Below are positions 8,838-17,966 of a DNA stretch of 64,000 bases, in pieces (within the stretch, counting starts at the first letter, position 1; every line of letters begins with the position of its first letter). The translations under genes and the position numbers were made by a program. Location of the stretch: contig NZ_JACDOH010000005.1 in assembly GCF_017656155.1 (NCBI RefSeq), forward strand, positions 34,678-98,677, read 5' to 3'. The notes beneath the pieces were generated by a model that was not told the origin of the DNA, did not search any database, and saw only the letters and a program-made list of their open reading frames with translations. This DNA is from Thermosyntropha sp. GTDB taxonomy: Bacteria > Bacillota > Syntrophomonadia > Syntrophomonadales > Syntrophomonadaceae.

Positions 8838-10654
8838 TTAAGGTTCTTTATAAATCTATCTTTAAAATCAGGTTCCAAAGCGAGCTCAACATAATTAATC
8901 TCTTCTTTAATTTTCCGGGCTTTATTTCGCATTTCAGAAGAAAGTAAAGCTCTTATTGCTCCTTTCGCTGCTGCATTGCCTATATTCTTCACTTTTTTTA
9001 AATCAACTGCAGGCAAAAGACCAATCCTTATACAATTTTGCGGATTAAGAAAACTCCCAAAAGTTCCAGCTAAAAAAATATATTCCAATTCATCAATTTC
9101 AGCTCCGGATTTATCTATAAGAACATCTATCGCCGTCCTTACGGCAGATTTTGCTAGCTGAACCTGTCTTATATCTTCCTGGTTAAAAACAACAGGAACG
9201 TTTTTCACCTTGTTTATATCATCACATATTACAATCTCCTTGCCCCTTTTATCGTTTTTAAAGATTTTTAACCTTTCTTCAGCTTTCGTTGTTATTATCC
9301 CTTTTTCATCAATATATCCGGCATCCAAAAGACAGGCAGCAAGGTCAATAACTGCTGAACCACATATATTTTTTATTAATCCCTGCCCCATAAAACTAAA
9401 GCAAAGATTTTCTTCCCCATCTAAGTAGAATTTATCTATGCTTCCAGGACCTGCTCTCCCGCCACAGGTTATATTCCCTCCTTCAAAGGCTGGACCTGCA
9501 GCAGCAGAAGCTGCCCACATCTCACCCTTCCACCCTAAAACTATTTCTCCATTAGTTCCAATATCTATGAGAAGAAAGCTTTCAGGAACTTCAGGTTCCA
9601 AACTTAAAAGACACCCTATGGTATCTGCTCCTATAAAACCTCCAATTTGCGGGAGGATAATTAACTCTGCTTCCGGATTGGCATTAATGCCCAGGTTATA
9701 TGCATTCCAGTTCATCTCCTGACTAAAAAGCCCCATATAAGGAGCTTTAGAAAAACCTTTTATGCTAAGATTAATTAAAAAATGCAACATAACCGGATTT
9801 CCTACCGCCGTAAAACGATAAATCTGGTCAGGAGATATATGCCATCTTTCCATAAATTCCTCAATCATGCTGTTAATATTATTAATGAGTATCTGATGCA
9901 GCTTTTCTAAACCTTCTGATTTTTCAAGACAGTAGCTTACCCTGGAAATAATATCTGCACCGTAGATTCTCTGCATATTAGTTTTAGAGGAAACCCCAAT
10001 AACCTTACCTTCAAGTAAATCCACCAAAGCAGCAAAAAGGCTGGTAGTTCCTAAATCCATGGCAATACCATAAACTTTATCTATCTGTTTTTTTATTTGC
10101 TTAATTTCCCTGGTTTCAAATGCTAAAGCCTCAAGCTCTATCAAAGGCCTTCCTGCACGATCCAACAAAGAAAGCTCATTTATATTTTCTGTTGACAACT
10201 TTAGAGAATAATCTTTTAAAGCGCTGTTTAAACGATCATAAATAGGAACAGGTTTTTCACTATCCAAACCAGGAATAAAAAAACTTAATATCTCTACTTT
10301 ATCATCACTTTTTATATCTTCTATTTTGTCATAACTCAGATTTTCTTTGGTTACAAAAGAAATACTTTCATTTAAATATACTGTAGTTTCACCATATATG
10401 CGGCAGTAACATGCCAACCTTATTCCCTGTTCAATTTCATCTTGAGAAAGCTTCTCCTGTTCAGCAACGCTGATTTCACTTACCTTGCCTTCTACTTTAA
10501 CCCGGCATTTTCCACAAATTCCCCGTCCTCCGCAAAAATCATCTATTGACCAATTGTTAGTCGCCAGAACCGTCCACAAATCCTGTCCTGCGGGAACCCA
10601 GTACTCATATTCTCTTCCTCTATTGATAACCCGGACCTTAACCTGTTCTGTCAT
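8831..10654 (-). CDS. Ferredoxin/ASKHA-domain protein, RACo-like corrinoid-protein activator
   Basis: A 607 aa protein with an N-terminal 2Fe-2S ferredoxin domain (C41-x5-C47-x2-C50 and C82), a linker, and a large C-terminal ATP-binding ASKHA domain (GIAMDLGTTSLFAALVDL and LLIDIGTNGEIVLGWKG as phosphate motifs). Characterised relatives reductively reactivate Co(II) corrinoid proteins of methyltransferase or acetyl-CoA systems, using ATP. I chose ATG 10654, preceded by AAAGGAGG; the longer upstream reading would overlap fdhD. It follows fdhD by 13 bp and is probably co-transcribed. No corrinoid protein or methyltransferase gene is in the window, so its target is unknown. Confidence 0.9.
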   Translation of the reverse strand: MTEQVKVRVINRGREYEYWVPAGQDLWTVLATNNWSIDDFCGGRGICGKCRVKVEGKVSEISVAEQEKLSQDEIEQGIRLACYCRIYGETTVYLNESISFVTKENLSYDKIEDIKSDDKVEILSFFIPGLDSEKPVPIYDRLNSALKDYSLKLSTENINELSLLDRAGRPLIELEALAFETREIKQIKKQIDKVYGIAMDLGTTSLFAALVDLLEGKVIGVSSKTNMQRIYGADIISRVSYCLEKSEGLEKLHQILINNINSMIEEFMERWHISPDQIYRFTAVGNPVMLHFLINLSIKGFSKAPYMGLFSQEMNWNAYNLGINANPEAELIILPQIGGFIGADTIGCLLSLEPEVPESFLLIDIGTNGEIVLGWKGEMWAASAAAGPAFEGGNITCGGRAGPGSIDKFYLDGEENLCFSFMGQGLIKNICGSAVIDLAACLLDAGYIDEKGIITTKAEERLKIFKNDKRGKEIVICDDINKVKNVPVVFNQEDIRQVQLAKSAVRTAIDVLIDKSGAEIDELEYIFLAGTFGSFLNPQNCIRIGLLPAVDLKKVKNIGNAAAKGAIRALLSSEMRNKARKIKEEINYVELALEPDFKDRFIKNLNF

Positions 10655-10667
10655 AAATCCTCCTTTT

Positions 10668-11381
10668 CTATCTATAAGTAATAATTCGTTCCGGACAAGT
10701 ATAAATATTAAACCTTTCCCCACGGGTAAACCCTACTAAAGTCACGTTATTCGTCTGAGCCAACTCTATTGCCATACTGCTTACTGCCGATCTGGAAACC
10801 AAAATCCTTATCCCCATCTTAAAAGCTTTATAACAGATTTCATGTGTAATCCTTCCACTGCTTAAAAGAATTTTATCAGACAAAAAAACATTATTTTTTA
10901 AACAATATCCATATAACTTGTCTACCGCATTATGACGCCCTATATCTTCCCTGGTAACTAAAATCCTTTCCCCGTCTGCGAGGCTCATAATATGAACAGC
11001 TCCCGTCAAACGATGAATTTCAGATATTGCAAGATGTTCTCCCATCAAATCCAGTAAATCGTCAGCATAAACCTTAAAATTCGCTATTTCCTCCCTTATA
11101 CTTTCTCTACATTCAGAATTTAAATTTATGTTTATTTTATCGCTTTCTATTTCAATATCTTTAATATCTTCAAAACTCGTTATTTTCCCATTCAAGGCAA
11201 GATTGCCAATCACAAGTTCTTCCAAATATTCCGGACTGCAATAAAAAACATTGTAAAAAACATCATTTACAAAAGTTTTATAAGCATTTTCCACAATTAT
11301 TAAATCATTTTCTTTTCTTGCCCCCTTTCCTCTTATATATCTTAAAATAGTTTTACCAATTATCTTTTCTTCCTTAAACAT
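10668..11381 (-). CDS. fdhD: FdhD-family sulfur carrier for formate dehydrogenase
   Basis: A 237 aa protein of the FdhD/NarQ family, which passes sulfur from a cysteine desulfurase to the molybdenum/tungsten-bis-PGD cofactor of formate dehydrogenase. The signature segment HRLTGAVHIMSL...ILVTREDIGRHNAVDKLYGY and SSGRITHEICYKAFKMGI is clear. The family's CxxC motif is reduced here to C91-R-E-S, so the second cysteine is missing. The start is ATG 11381 behind AAAGGAG; the longer frame to 11420 runs through a terminator hairpin. It is the first gene of a pair with the ASKHA gene. No formate dehydrogenase gene is in the window. Confidence 0.88.
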   Translation of the reverse strand: MFKEEKIIGKTILRYIRGKGARKENDLIIVENAYKTFVNDVFYNVFYCSPEYLEELVIGNLALNGKITSFEDIKDIEIESDKININLNSECRESIREEIANFKVYADDLLDLMGEHLAISEIHRLTGAVHIMSLADGERILVTREDIGRHNAVDKLYGYCLKNNVFLSDKILLSSGRITHEICYKAFKMGIRILVSRSAVSSMAIELAQTNNVTLVGFTRGERFNIYTCPERIITYR

Positions 11382-11419
11382 AAATGCAACTCCTTTTAAC
11401 CAGATAAAATACCATAACA

Positions 11420-11440
11420 AAAAGGCGGCACCAAGCCGCC
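11420..11440 (-). terminator. Terminator of the 108 aa membrane protein gene
   Basis: A GGCGGC/GCCGCC stem (11424-11429 with 11435-11440, 5-nt loop) followed on the minus strand by TTTTTG. Confidence 0.8.
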
Positions 11441-11454
11441 TCAGAAAAAATCAA

Positions 11455-11781
11455 TTACTCAGCTCTTGTTTCAGTCATAACAACAAATGCAAAAATCAAT
11501 GTCCAAACAAGAGCAACTAAAAGAGCTATAGTAGCACGGGAAAAATCTCCCTCTGCATATGCTTTGTTACCTATTGAGTAAAGATAATTAAATACAATCA
11601 AACCAATACCAGTCAAAATATATACCGCTTTCTTTACTCCTTTAGATAAAGAAAAATTCTTAGCCCACCCGCAGAACTTAACAAAGAGAACAATCGCCAG
11701 AATGATAATCAAAATCGCGACGATAGGATTATAAAATATAGCTGCACCACTTGCATGAGCAGTTTCCGCACCAAAAAACAC
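11455..11781 (-). CDS. 108 aa membrane protein, unknown function
   Basis: Three hydrophobic segments are visible, around residues 17-36, 50-65 and 84-102, separated by a basic loop (SLSKGVKKA) and an acidic one (AEGDFSRA), so it is probably an integral membrane protein with three spans. The start is a GTG with a G-rich site (GAGGGGGG) about 10 bp upstream. It has its own terminator and lies alone upstream of fdhD and divergent from rnpB. I do not recognise a family. Confidence 0.65.
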   Translation of the reverse strand: MFFGAETAHASGAAIFYNPIVAILIIILAIVLFVKFCGWAKNFSLSKGVKKAVYILTGIGLIVFNYLYSIGNKAYAEGDFSRATIALLVALVWTLIFAFVVMTETRAE

Positions 11782-11958
11782 TGATCCTGTTCCCCCCTCT
11801 CATCTATAATTAATTTTATTATTTTATACCGGCTGGGACAAGTCTGATTTCACTTATATTAATTATCCTGTTATATTATTCTGCTTTTTTTGTTTTTTTC
11901 CTGCCTAAATAAATATTTTAAAAACTCCAACTTTTTTCAGTAATATATTTCATAATCA

Positions 11959-11987
11959 TTTACAAATCATCATATATGTATTATAAT
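11959..11987 (+). promoter_or_regulatory. Sigma-A promoter of rnpB
   Basis: TTTACA (11959-11964) and a perfect TATAAT (11982-11987) are separated by 17 bp, placing the transcription start near 11994, about 14 bases before the mature RNA. Confidence 0.75.
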
Positions 11988-12007
11988 TCTTGTTGCAAGA
12001 ATTTTAA

Positions 12008-12347
12008 AGTAAGCAAATCAGATAGTCGCGGGTAATAATTACCTGAGGAAAGTCGGAGCTCCACAGGGCAGGGTGCTGGATAACATCCAGTGGGGGCGAC
12101 CCTAAGGAAAGTGCCACAGAAACAAACCGCCTCTCAAAAAAGAGGTAAGGGTGGAAAGGTGAGGTAAGAGCTCACCAGCGTTTAGGCGACTAAACGGCTA
12201 GGCAAACCCCACCCGGAGCAAGACCGAATAGGGGAACTATGAAGTGGCCCGCTTCGTTCCCGGGTTAGGTCGCTTGAGGTGTCAGGCAACTGGCATCCCA
12301 GATAGATGACTATCTAATACAGAACTCCGCTTATAGATTTGCTTACT
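12008..12347 (+). ncRNA. rnpB: RNase P RNA
   Basis: The catalytic RNA that matures the 5' ends of tRNAs. The ends form a perfect 12-bp P1 helix (12008-12019 with 12336-12347). Inside are the conserved core GAGGAAAGTCGGAGCTCC near the 5' end, the strand containing AAGTGCCACAGAAACA, and GGCAAACCCCACCCGGAGCAAGACC, ending with the ATACAGAACTCCGCTTA region that pairs back to the 5' core. The length of 340 nt fits bacterial forms. A good promoter precedes it and a terminator follows. Confidence 0.96.
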
Positions 12348-12360
12348 AAAAAAATCAGCA

Positions 12361-12395
12361 AAAAATGTACGCCTTTTAGGTGTACATTTTTTCAT
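12361..12395 (+). terminator. Terminator of rnpB
   Basis: A 13-bp stem (12361-12373 with 12379-12391, one G-T pair) followed by TTTTC-ATTTTT, 14 bases after the RNase P RNA. Confidence 0.85.
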
Positions 12396-12835
12396 TTTTA
12401 CAGCCATTTTATTTTATCTGCCGTTTTCTTCTCTTTTATACTGGTTGCTAACCCTTTCCAATTTATTTCTGATTTCGTTCTCTAATTTTTCCTTATTTTT
12501 CGTTCTTTTTCTGCATACCGCTTTTTCTCTTCTCTAAGTCATCCAAAAATATATGTACTTCTTAATATTATATAGTTAAATTACAAAATTATTCATTCTA
12601 ACATCTTAGTTTTTTATATTTTTTGTCACTTAATTGCATAATAATCAATAATTTTCGTTTCGTAAAATTTTCCTTTAACTTTAATATCTTATTAAGATGT
12701 AATCGTTTTACTTTTTTGTATTTTTATTATATTCGGAATTTTGTAATAAATAAGGCTTGGACATAAATATATTTTAAAAACAATACCCATCTTACCTTAA
12801 ATTTTTTATTTCTAAAAAAGAGGAGGATTATTTTT
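12396..12835 (+). other. AT-rich leader region before the acyl-CoA dehydrogenase gene
   Basis: About 440 bp with no coding frame. A 13-bp palindrome (12686-12698, ATCTTA-T-TAAGAT) lies 138 bp before the start codon and could be a regulator site. The promoter was not pinned down because of the very high A+T content. Confidence 0.4.
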
Positions 12836-13975
12836 ATGGATTTCAGATTAACTGAGGAACAGAAAATGATGAGAAGAATGGCTCGGGAATTTGCGGATAA
12901 CGAAATTGCACCTTATGCCCAGCAATGGGATAGAGATGATTATTTTCCGGTAGAAACAGTTAAAAAAATGCATGAGTTGGGACTTATGACTATCGGAGTC
13001 CCCGCAGAATACGACGGACCAGGCCTTGATCATGTAGCCCAAAACATAGTAACCGAAGAAATTGCCCGTGGGGATGCCGGCATAGCAACCACTATGGCTG
13101 CTAGCACCCTTCTGGCAGCTGACCCGGTGCTTATCGCCGGAACCCACGAACAAAAAAAATGGTTTTATGGTATGCAAAATGAAGGTGCTATTGCGGCCTT
13201 CTGCCTTACAGAACCCGGAGCAGGTTCAGATGCAGGCGGATTATCAACCAAATGTATAAAAGACGGCAATTATTATATATTAAACGGAACCAAACAATTC
13301 ATAAGCAATGGCGGAGTAGCCCAGATATATACTGTATTTGCTACTCTTGATAAAAAACTTGGCCACAAAGGCATATGTGCCTTTATCGTCGATCGCAACA
13401 CCCCGGGGGTTTCTGCAGGACCTAAAGAAGATAAACTAGGTATCAGAAGCTCCAATACTACACAGGTAATCTTTGAAGATGTACGTGTTCCTGCCCAAAA
13501 CCTCTTAGGCAAAGAAGGAGAAGGGTTTAAAATTGCCATGAAAACCCTGGACCTTTCCCGGGCCTCAGTTGCCGCTATGGCAGTTGGAGTTGCCCAGGCA
13601 GCGATGGAAGCCTCCATAAAATATGCTAAAGAAAGAATCCAGTTTGGCAAACCGATAGCTTCTTTCCAGGCAGTACAGTTCATGCTGGCAGATATGGCAC
13701 AGTATATTCATGCGGCACGACTTTTATACCTTGAAGCATCCTCCAGACAAGACATGGGGCTTCCTTTCACCCAGATAGCATCACTGGCTAAATGCTTTGC
13801 CGGAGATACAGCCATGAAGGTGGCTACTGATGCCGTACAAATATTTGGAGGCTATGGATATACTAAGGAATATCCCGTAGAAAAATACTTCCGGGATGCT
13901 AAAATAATGCAGATATTTGAAGGAACTGCCCAGGTGCAGAGACTGGTAATAGCCAATGACCTTTTACGTGGATAA
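12836..13975 (+). CDS. Acyl-CoA dehydrogenase (short/medium-chain type)
   Basis: A 379 aa FAD enzyme that introduces the alpha-beta double bond in acyl-CoA and hands electrons to ETF. Both family signatures are present: AFCLTEPGAGSDAGG (FAD/substrate region) and the C-terminal IFGGYGYTKEYPVEKYFRDAKIMQIFEGT. The catalytic base is E362 of IFEGT. Length and motifs resemble butyryl-CoA dehydrogenases, but chain length cannot be read from sequence. It is monocistronic with a strong terminator. etfAB genes are not adjacent, unlike classic bcd operons, so its electron partner is unknown. The two ACAD homologues near 32-34 kb differ in lacking this glutamate. Confidence 0.95.
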   Translation: MDFRLTEEQKMMRRMAREFADNEIAPYAQQWDRDDYFPVETVKKMHELGLMTIGVPAEYDGPGLDHVAQNIVTEEIARGDAGIATTMAASTLLAADPVLIAGTHEQKKWFYGMQNEGAIAAFCLTEPGAGSDAGGLSTKCIKDGNYYILNGTKQFISNGGVAQIYTVFATLDKKLGHKGICAFIVDRNTPGVSAGPKEDKLGIRSSNTTQVIFEDVRVPAQNLLGKEGEGFKIAMKTLDLSRASVAAMAVGVAQAAMEASIKYAKERIQFGKPIASFQAVQFMLADMAQYIHAARLLYLEASSRQDMGLPFTQIASLAKCFAGDTAMKVATDAVQIFGGYGYTKEYPVEKYFRDAKIMQIFEGTAQVQRLVIANDLLRG

Positions 13976-13985
13976 AATAATAAGG

Positions 13986-14021
13986 TTGGCCAAAAAGGGT
14001 TTTTAATCCCTTTTTGGCCAA
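13986..14021. terminator. Bidirectional terminator between acyl-CoA dehydrogenase and gerKC
   Basis: A perfect 14-bp stem (13986-13999 with 14008-14021, arms TTGGCCAAAAAGGG and its complement) sits exactly between the two convergent stop codons. Confidence 0.85.
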
Positions 14022-15134
14022 TCAGCTTCCTGAACCCCAACAATCAATGTTTACCTTAGCATCTACTTTTATATCAGCATTCCTGATAAAATCCTCATCT
14101 TCTATAACATCTTCAAGTTCACGACGCCACTTGGCCAGGGCAAACCTGCTTATGTCTATACAGTCTACACCCCATTCCTCCTTCATTTTGAGAATTAATT
14201 TCTGACAGTCACGCTTTATCTGTTCTTCTACCGCTTTTTCCACCTCTCTAATATAGTTGGCATCTTTGATTAGAAAACGTTCAGAAGTATAATGTTCTAC
14301 CAATCTGCCGTTAATTTTCAATTTAATATGAAAAATGAACTTATCCCCTTTTCTTTCCACATAGACTTTCCTTTGACTTGCAATTTCAACTGTACCTTTA
14401 TCTATTTGTTTCCCCTCTTTGGTTATAATAAAGGGAATATGACCGCAGCAACGTTCTATTCCTCGCAGTAAAATAAGGGGAACAGTCTCATTCATATCTG
14501 CGATGGCAATCATCTTATCTTTTTTAAAAATAGCCGTTCCATCAATCTTGTAATTTTTCCTCTTATCGGCTGAAAGCACTGGTAATACCGGATTCTTTCC
14601 AGTAGTTGTTACAGCATGAGCAAAATCATACAGAGTAGTAATAGCAAAAAACTGATTTTTCTTTTTACTGCTGAAAACCTTAGGAAGTTCAAAACCAAGA
14701 TACTGATTATTCTGGTGAACTTCTTTTAAAAATTCATAACTACCCCCTTTAACAACTGCCATATAAAGCGATTTTTTTATGCGGGGATTACGCACATAGT
14801 TGTCTATAAAAGAATATAATCCTTGATATGCCAGCTTCTCTCCATAAAGTGCCAGCTGTATATGTCCTAAAAGGAGGGTGCTTGGAAACCGTGTTCCTCT
14901 TTTAGACCTCGTATCACCAACCGTTTTTCCTTCTACTGGTTCTATCAATTCTTTATTTCTCTGGGCCACATCGGGATAAAGCACAGTTACTCTTACCTCT
15001 TTCCCATTTTCCTTTGCCAGATCATAAGCAGCTATTAAAGGTACATTAAAATCCTCAATATCCTGTGCATCCCAGCAACCGCAAACGAAAAGTAAAACAA
15101 AGAAAAGTAAACTCAGGCTAAGATGCTTTTTCAT
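14022..15134 (-). CDS. gerKC: Spore germination lipoprotein GerKC (Ger(x)C family)
   Basis: A 370 aa C subunit of a nutrient-sensing germinant receptor in the spore inner membrane. A signal peptide ends in FVCGCWDAQDIED: the CWD motif after the lipobox cysteine is the family hallmark, with the lipid-modified cysteine expected at C20 or so. The C-terminal half matches the conserved GerC region with a final basic/acidic helix (KWRRELEDVIEDEDF). I prefer ATG 15134, with AGGA 6 bp upstream, over TTG 15140. It overlaps the end of gerKB, the third gene of gerKA-gerKB-gerKC. Confidence 0.93.
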   Translation of the reverse strand: MKKHLSLSLLFFVLLFVCGCWDAQDIEDFNVPLIAAYDLAKENGKEVRVTVLYPDVAQRNKELIEPVEGKTVGDTRSKRGTRFPSTLLLGHIQLALYGEKLAYQGLYSFIDNYVRNPRIKKSLYMAVVKGGSYEFLKEVHQNNQYLGFELPKVFSSKKKNQFFAITTLYDFAHAVTTTGKNPVLPVLSADKRKNYKIDGTAIFKKDKMIAIADMNETVPLILLRGIERCCGHIPFIITKEGKQIDKGTVEIASQRKVYVERKGDKFIFHIKLKINGRLVEHYTSERFLIKDANYIREVEKAVEEQIKRDCQKLILKMKEEWGVDCIDISRFALAKWRRELEDVIEDEDFIRNADIKVDAKVNIDCWGSGS

Positions 15135-16224
15135 AACCAATCCTGCCTTTTCGGAAAAATTTAACTATATGGCATAAAACCGGCAATCCCAGGGAAATGA
15201 GCAAAAACATACTCCCTGCAAAATCAGCCAGTTTAAACACAACAACTAAATTATCAGGAATGAGAGCAATTATATATATAGCCAAAACAACAAGCAGAGT
15301 CACCCATATATAATATTTCCGGTTATCCAATTTCAAAAGCCGGCAGATTGAATAAGCACTTGCCAGATTTAAATTGAGAACTGGACGGGCACCTATTCCC
15401 AGCCAGAAAACGAGAAAAACTATTTCTAGCCTTTCTAAAACAGCAATTTGCCTCACACTTAAAAGGTCTAAAACCGGCCAGATCAGATATTGCAAGCTTT
15501 TCGGTCCCAAGATGAGAAGGGAAACAACAACCACCATTAAATAAAGCAAAAGCACTATTAATTGTCCTGTAAAAGCTGCCTTTAAAATTTTTTCTTTCCG
15601 GTTCACCATCACATAAGCTACAAACAAAAATTCTATTCCCGCATAAGAATAAAAACTCTCTTTTGCCCCTTTTAATAAACCGGTAACATTCAATTCATTC
15701 AACGGTAAAAATGCAGTCCAGTCTCCCTGGGGAATTAAAATTATAATAACTAAAAGGTCAACCAATAATATCCAGAATAAAATCTCATTAAGCCTCGCTA
15801 CAGTTTTGGCTCCTTTGCTTACAGCATAATAAACCGAAAAAAGAATCAAAAAAAGAATCACAAATATAGGAGTTCGAGGCAATAAAAAAGTCTTGGTTAT
15901 TTCAGCAAAAATCCTGATAACGATTGACTGAAAGAAAACAATATATGCTGAAAAAAGTACCACAATAACAAATCCTAAAAACCGACCAAATAAGAGTTGG
16001 CTTACTTTTATAAAGTCTGGCTCACTGAAATCTTTGTAAAGACTTACTATAAAATAAATGGACAATACAGGAACTGTTACCCCCAAAATAACTGCCAGCC
16101 ATGCATAGTGGCCTGCTTCGGCACTTAAAACCCGCGGCAAACTTAATATACCGGTAGCAACTTCTGATCCTACAACAAGAAAAACCAGCTGTTTCGGAGT
16201 AATTTCAAACCTGTCCTTATCCAT
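15118..16224 (-). CDS. gerKB: Spore germination permease GerKB
   Basis: A 368 aa integral membrane protein with about ten transmembrane helices, of the GerAB/amino-acid permease (APC-like) family; it is the subunit thought to bind the germinant in Ger receptors. The N-terminus (ITPKQLVFLVVGSEVATGILSLPRVL) is typical, with the helix break GSEVATGIL. The gene overlaps gerKA by 8 bp and gerKC by 17 bp, so translation is coupled and subunit stoichiometry likely fixed. Confidence 0.93.
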   Translation of the reverse strand: MDKDRFEITPKQLVFLVVGSEVATGILSLPRVLSAEAGHYAWLAVILGVTVPVLSIYFIVSLYKDFSEPDFIKVSQLLFGRFLGFVIVVLFSAYIVFFQSIVIRIFAEITKTFLLPRTPIFVILFLILFSVYYAVSKGAKTVARLNEILFWILLVDLLVIIILIPQGDWTAFLPLNELNVTGLLKGAKESFYSYAGIEFLFVAYVMVNRKEKILKAAFTGQLIVLLLYLMVVVVSLLILGPKSLQYLIWPVLDLLSVRQIAVLERLEIVFLVFWLGIGARPVLNLNLASAYSICRLLKLDNRKYYIWVTLLVVLAIYIIALIPDNLVVVFKLADFAGSMFLLISLGLPVLCHIVKFFRKGRIGYEKAS

Positions 16225-17785
16225 CTGTTTCCCTCTTTCTTACTGGATTCTGTCCGGGTATCGATACAGGACGCTTGGTCATTTTAGAAATAAATCCGCG
16301 TAAAATTGAATCCTTAAGGTCAGGATAACGCATAGGTGCATAGGGAGAAAAATAGGGAACTCCCATACTTTCAAGACTTATCAGATGAGTCAAGAGTAAA
16401 AACCATCCTACCGAAAATCCAAATATACCAAAAGCAGCCGCCATCAAAATCATAAAAATCCTGACTATCCTGCTGGCCATGACTAATGTAGAGTTGGGAA
16501 GGGCAAAGGTGCTTATAGTAGTAACCGCAATAATAATTATAATAGCGGGGCTGGCCAGTCCGGCCGTAATGGCTGCCTGTCCCAAAACAATACCAGCTAC
16601 TACGCCTATTGTCTGTCCCATAGGCACAGGGAGCCTTAATCCTGTTTCAATAACTAATTGAATTATGACCTCCTGAATCATGACCTCCAGAACTACCGGA
16701 AAAGGAACTTTATCTCTTCCCTGGGCCAGAGTAATTAAAAGCTGCACAGGGATAAGCTCAGGATTAAAACTTAAAAGGGCAATATAAAGTGCAGGCAGTG
16801 ATACAGCTAAAATGAATGCCAGATAGCGAAAAAGACGATTATAAAAGCTTATTACCGGTCTTTCTATATAATCTTCCGAAGCCTGCAAAAAGCTGTTAAA
16901 TACGCTGGGGATAATTAAGGCATCGGGAGAACCATCAGCCATTATAACAATCCTGCCCTCTAAAAGTTCCATCATTACCTTATCAGGTCTTTCCGTAGTC
17001 TTAAACTGTGGAAAAGGTGTGTAATGATGATCTTCAATTAACTGCTCAATATATTCGGTTCCCAATATCCCGTCCATATCTATCCGGTTAAGTTTATCCC
17101 GCACATTTATCACTATTTCAGGGTCAGCTATGTCCTCTATATACATTAAAACTACATCTGTCCTGGTTCTCCTGCCTATAATCAATTTTTCTATCACCAG
17201 ATTAGTATCACGCAAACGTCTGCGGACAAGAGCTGTATTAACTATAACATTTTCAACAAATCCTTCCTTTGCACCGCGTAAAGCCCTTTCTAAGTCGGGT
17301 TCTTCAATCCCCCTTCGGTCTGTTTTACGAATATCAATTTTTAAAGCTTCACTTATACCATCAAAAATTAGTATCACAAAACCATCAAAAACTGCCTGTA
17401 ATAAATTATCCAGATTGTATACCTTTTCTATCTGACTTACATTAAGGCAATTTTTATATATATGGTCTATTAAATAATCTGTTCCTCTCTTGTTTAATTC
17501 TTCACCACACGCATAAAACATTAAAGACCTTAAAACATCCTGCTGCAGGCTTATATTATCTATCATGCCTTCAAGATGAATTACATACCCCTTAATCTCA
17601 TGCTCTCCGCCAAGACAAAAAGGGCGTCCAACCATATCATCATTTTTAATCAAATAAGGCTGAATAAGTTCCATTTTTTCTTCCAACTTTAGCGGAAGCT
17701 TATAAGCACTTTCGGCTGGCAAAGCAGCTTTGCTTAAATTTTTTTCTTTATCTTTATCTTTTTTCTTTTTTCCAAAAATAAACAT
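16217..17785 (-). CDS. gerKA: Spore germination protein GerKA
   Basis: A 522 aa A subunit of the germinant receptor. The N-terminal ~270 residues are soluble (GerA N-terminal domain with YVIHLEGMIDN and VVLMYIEDIADPEIV), followed by a membrane domain with several helices from about residue 300 and the conserved RPVISFYNRLFRYLAF. I start at ATG 17785 because GAGGTG lies 4-5 bp upstream; the longer frame has no ribosome binding site. First gene of the gerK operon. A lysine-rich start (FGKKKKDKDKEK) is ordinary for GerA proteins. Confidence 0.93.
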   Translation of the reverse strand: MFIFGKKKKDKDKEKNLSKAALPAESAYKLPLKLEEKMELIQPYLIKNDDMVGRPFCLGGEHEIKGYVIHLEGMIDNISLQQDVLRSLMFYACGEELNKRGTDYLIDHIYKNCLNVSQIEKVYNLDNLLQAVFDGFVILIFDGISEALKIDIRKTDRRGIEEPDLERALRGAKEGFVENVIVNTALVRRRLRDTNLVIEKLIIGRRTRTDVVLMYIEDIADPEIVINVRDKLNRIDMDGILGTEYIEQLIEDHHYTPFPQFKTTERPDKVMMELLEGRIVIMADGSPDALIIPSVFNSFLQASEDYIERPVISFYNRLFRYLAFILAVSLPALYIALLSFNPELIPVQLLITLAQGRDKVPFPVVLEVMIQEVIIQLVIETGLRLPVPMGQTIGVVAGIVLGQAAITAGLASPAIIIIIAVTTISTFALPNSTLVMASRIVRIFMILMAAAFGIFGFSVGWFLLLTHLISLESMGVPYFSPYAPMRYPDLKDSILRGFISKMTKRPVSIPGQNPVRKRETDG

Positions 17786-17886
17786 CAAACACCTCATATA
17801 AACCTTTGTCTTTTTCATTTATATAGATTTGCCAGTTAAATCTTTTATATACAGGGACGCTTTTATTTTTGGTCTAAAATCAAAAA

Positions 17887-17911
17887 GAGGTATGCATTAT
17901 ATGCATACCTC
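17887..17911 (-). terminator. Terminator of hup
   Basis: A perfect 11-bp stem with 3-nt loop (17887-17897 with 17901-17911) followed by TTTTTG on the minus strand. Confidence 0.85.
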
Positions 17912-17966
17912 CAAAAAATTATTTATTTTCTTATGTGATATAAACAAAGCCCGTTAAATCAATCAA

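Noticed and set aside
12396..12835. Riboswitch or T-box in the leader of the acyl-CoA dehydrogenase gene
   Set aside because: No T-box consensus, no recognisable riboswitch core and no strong stem before the gene; only a short palindrome was found.
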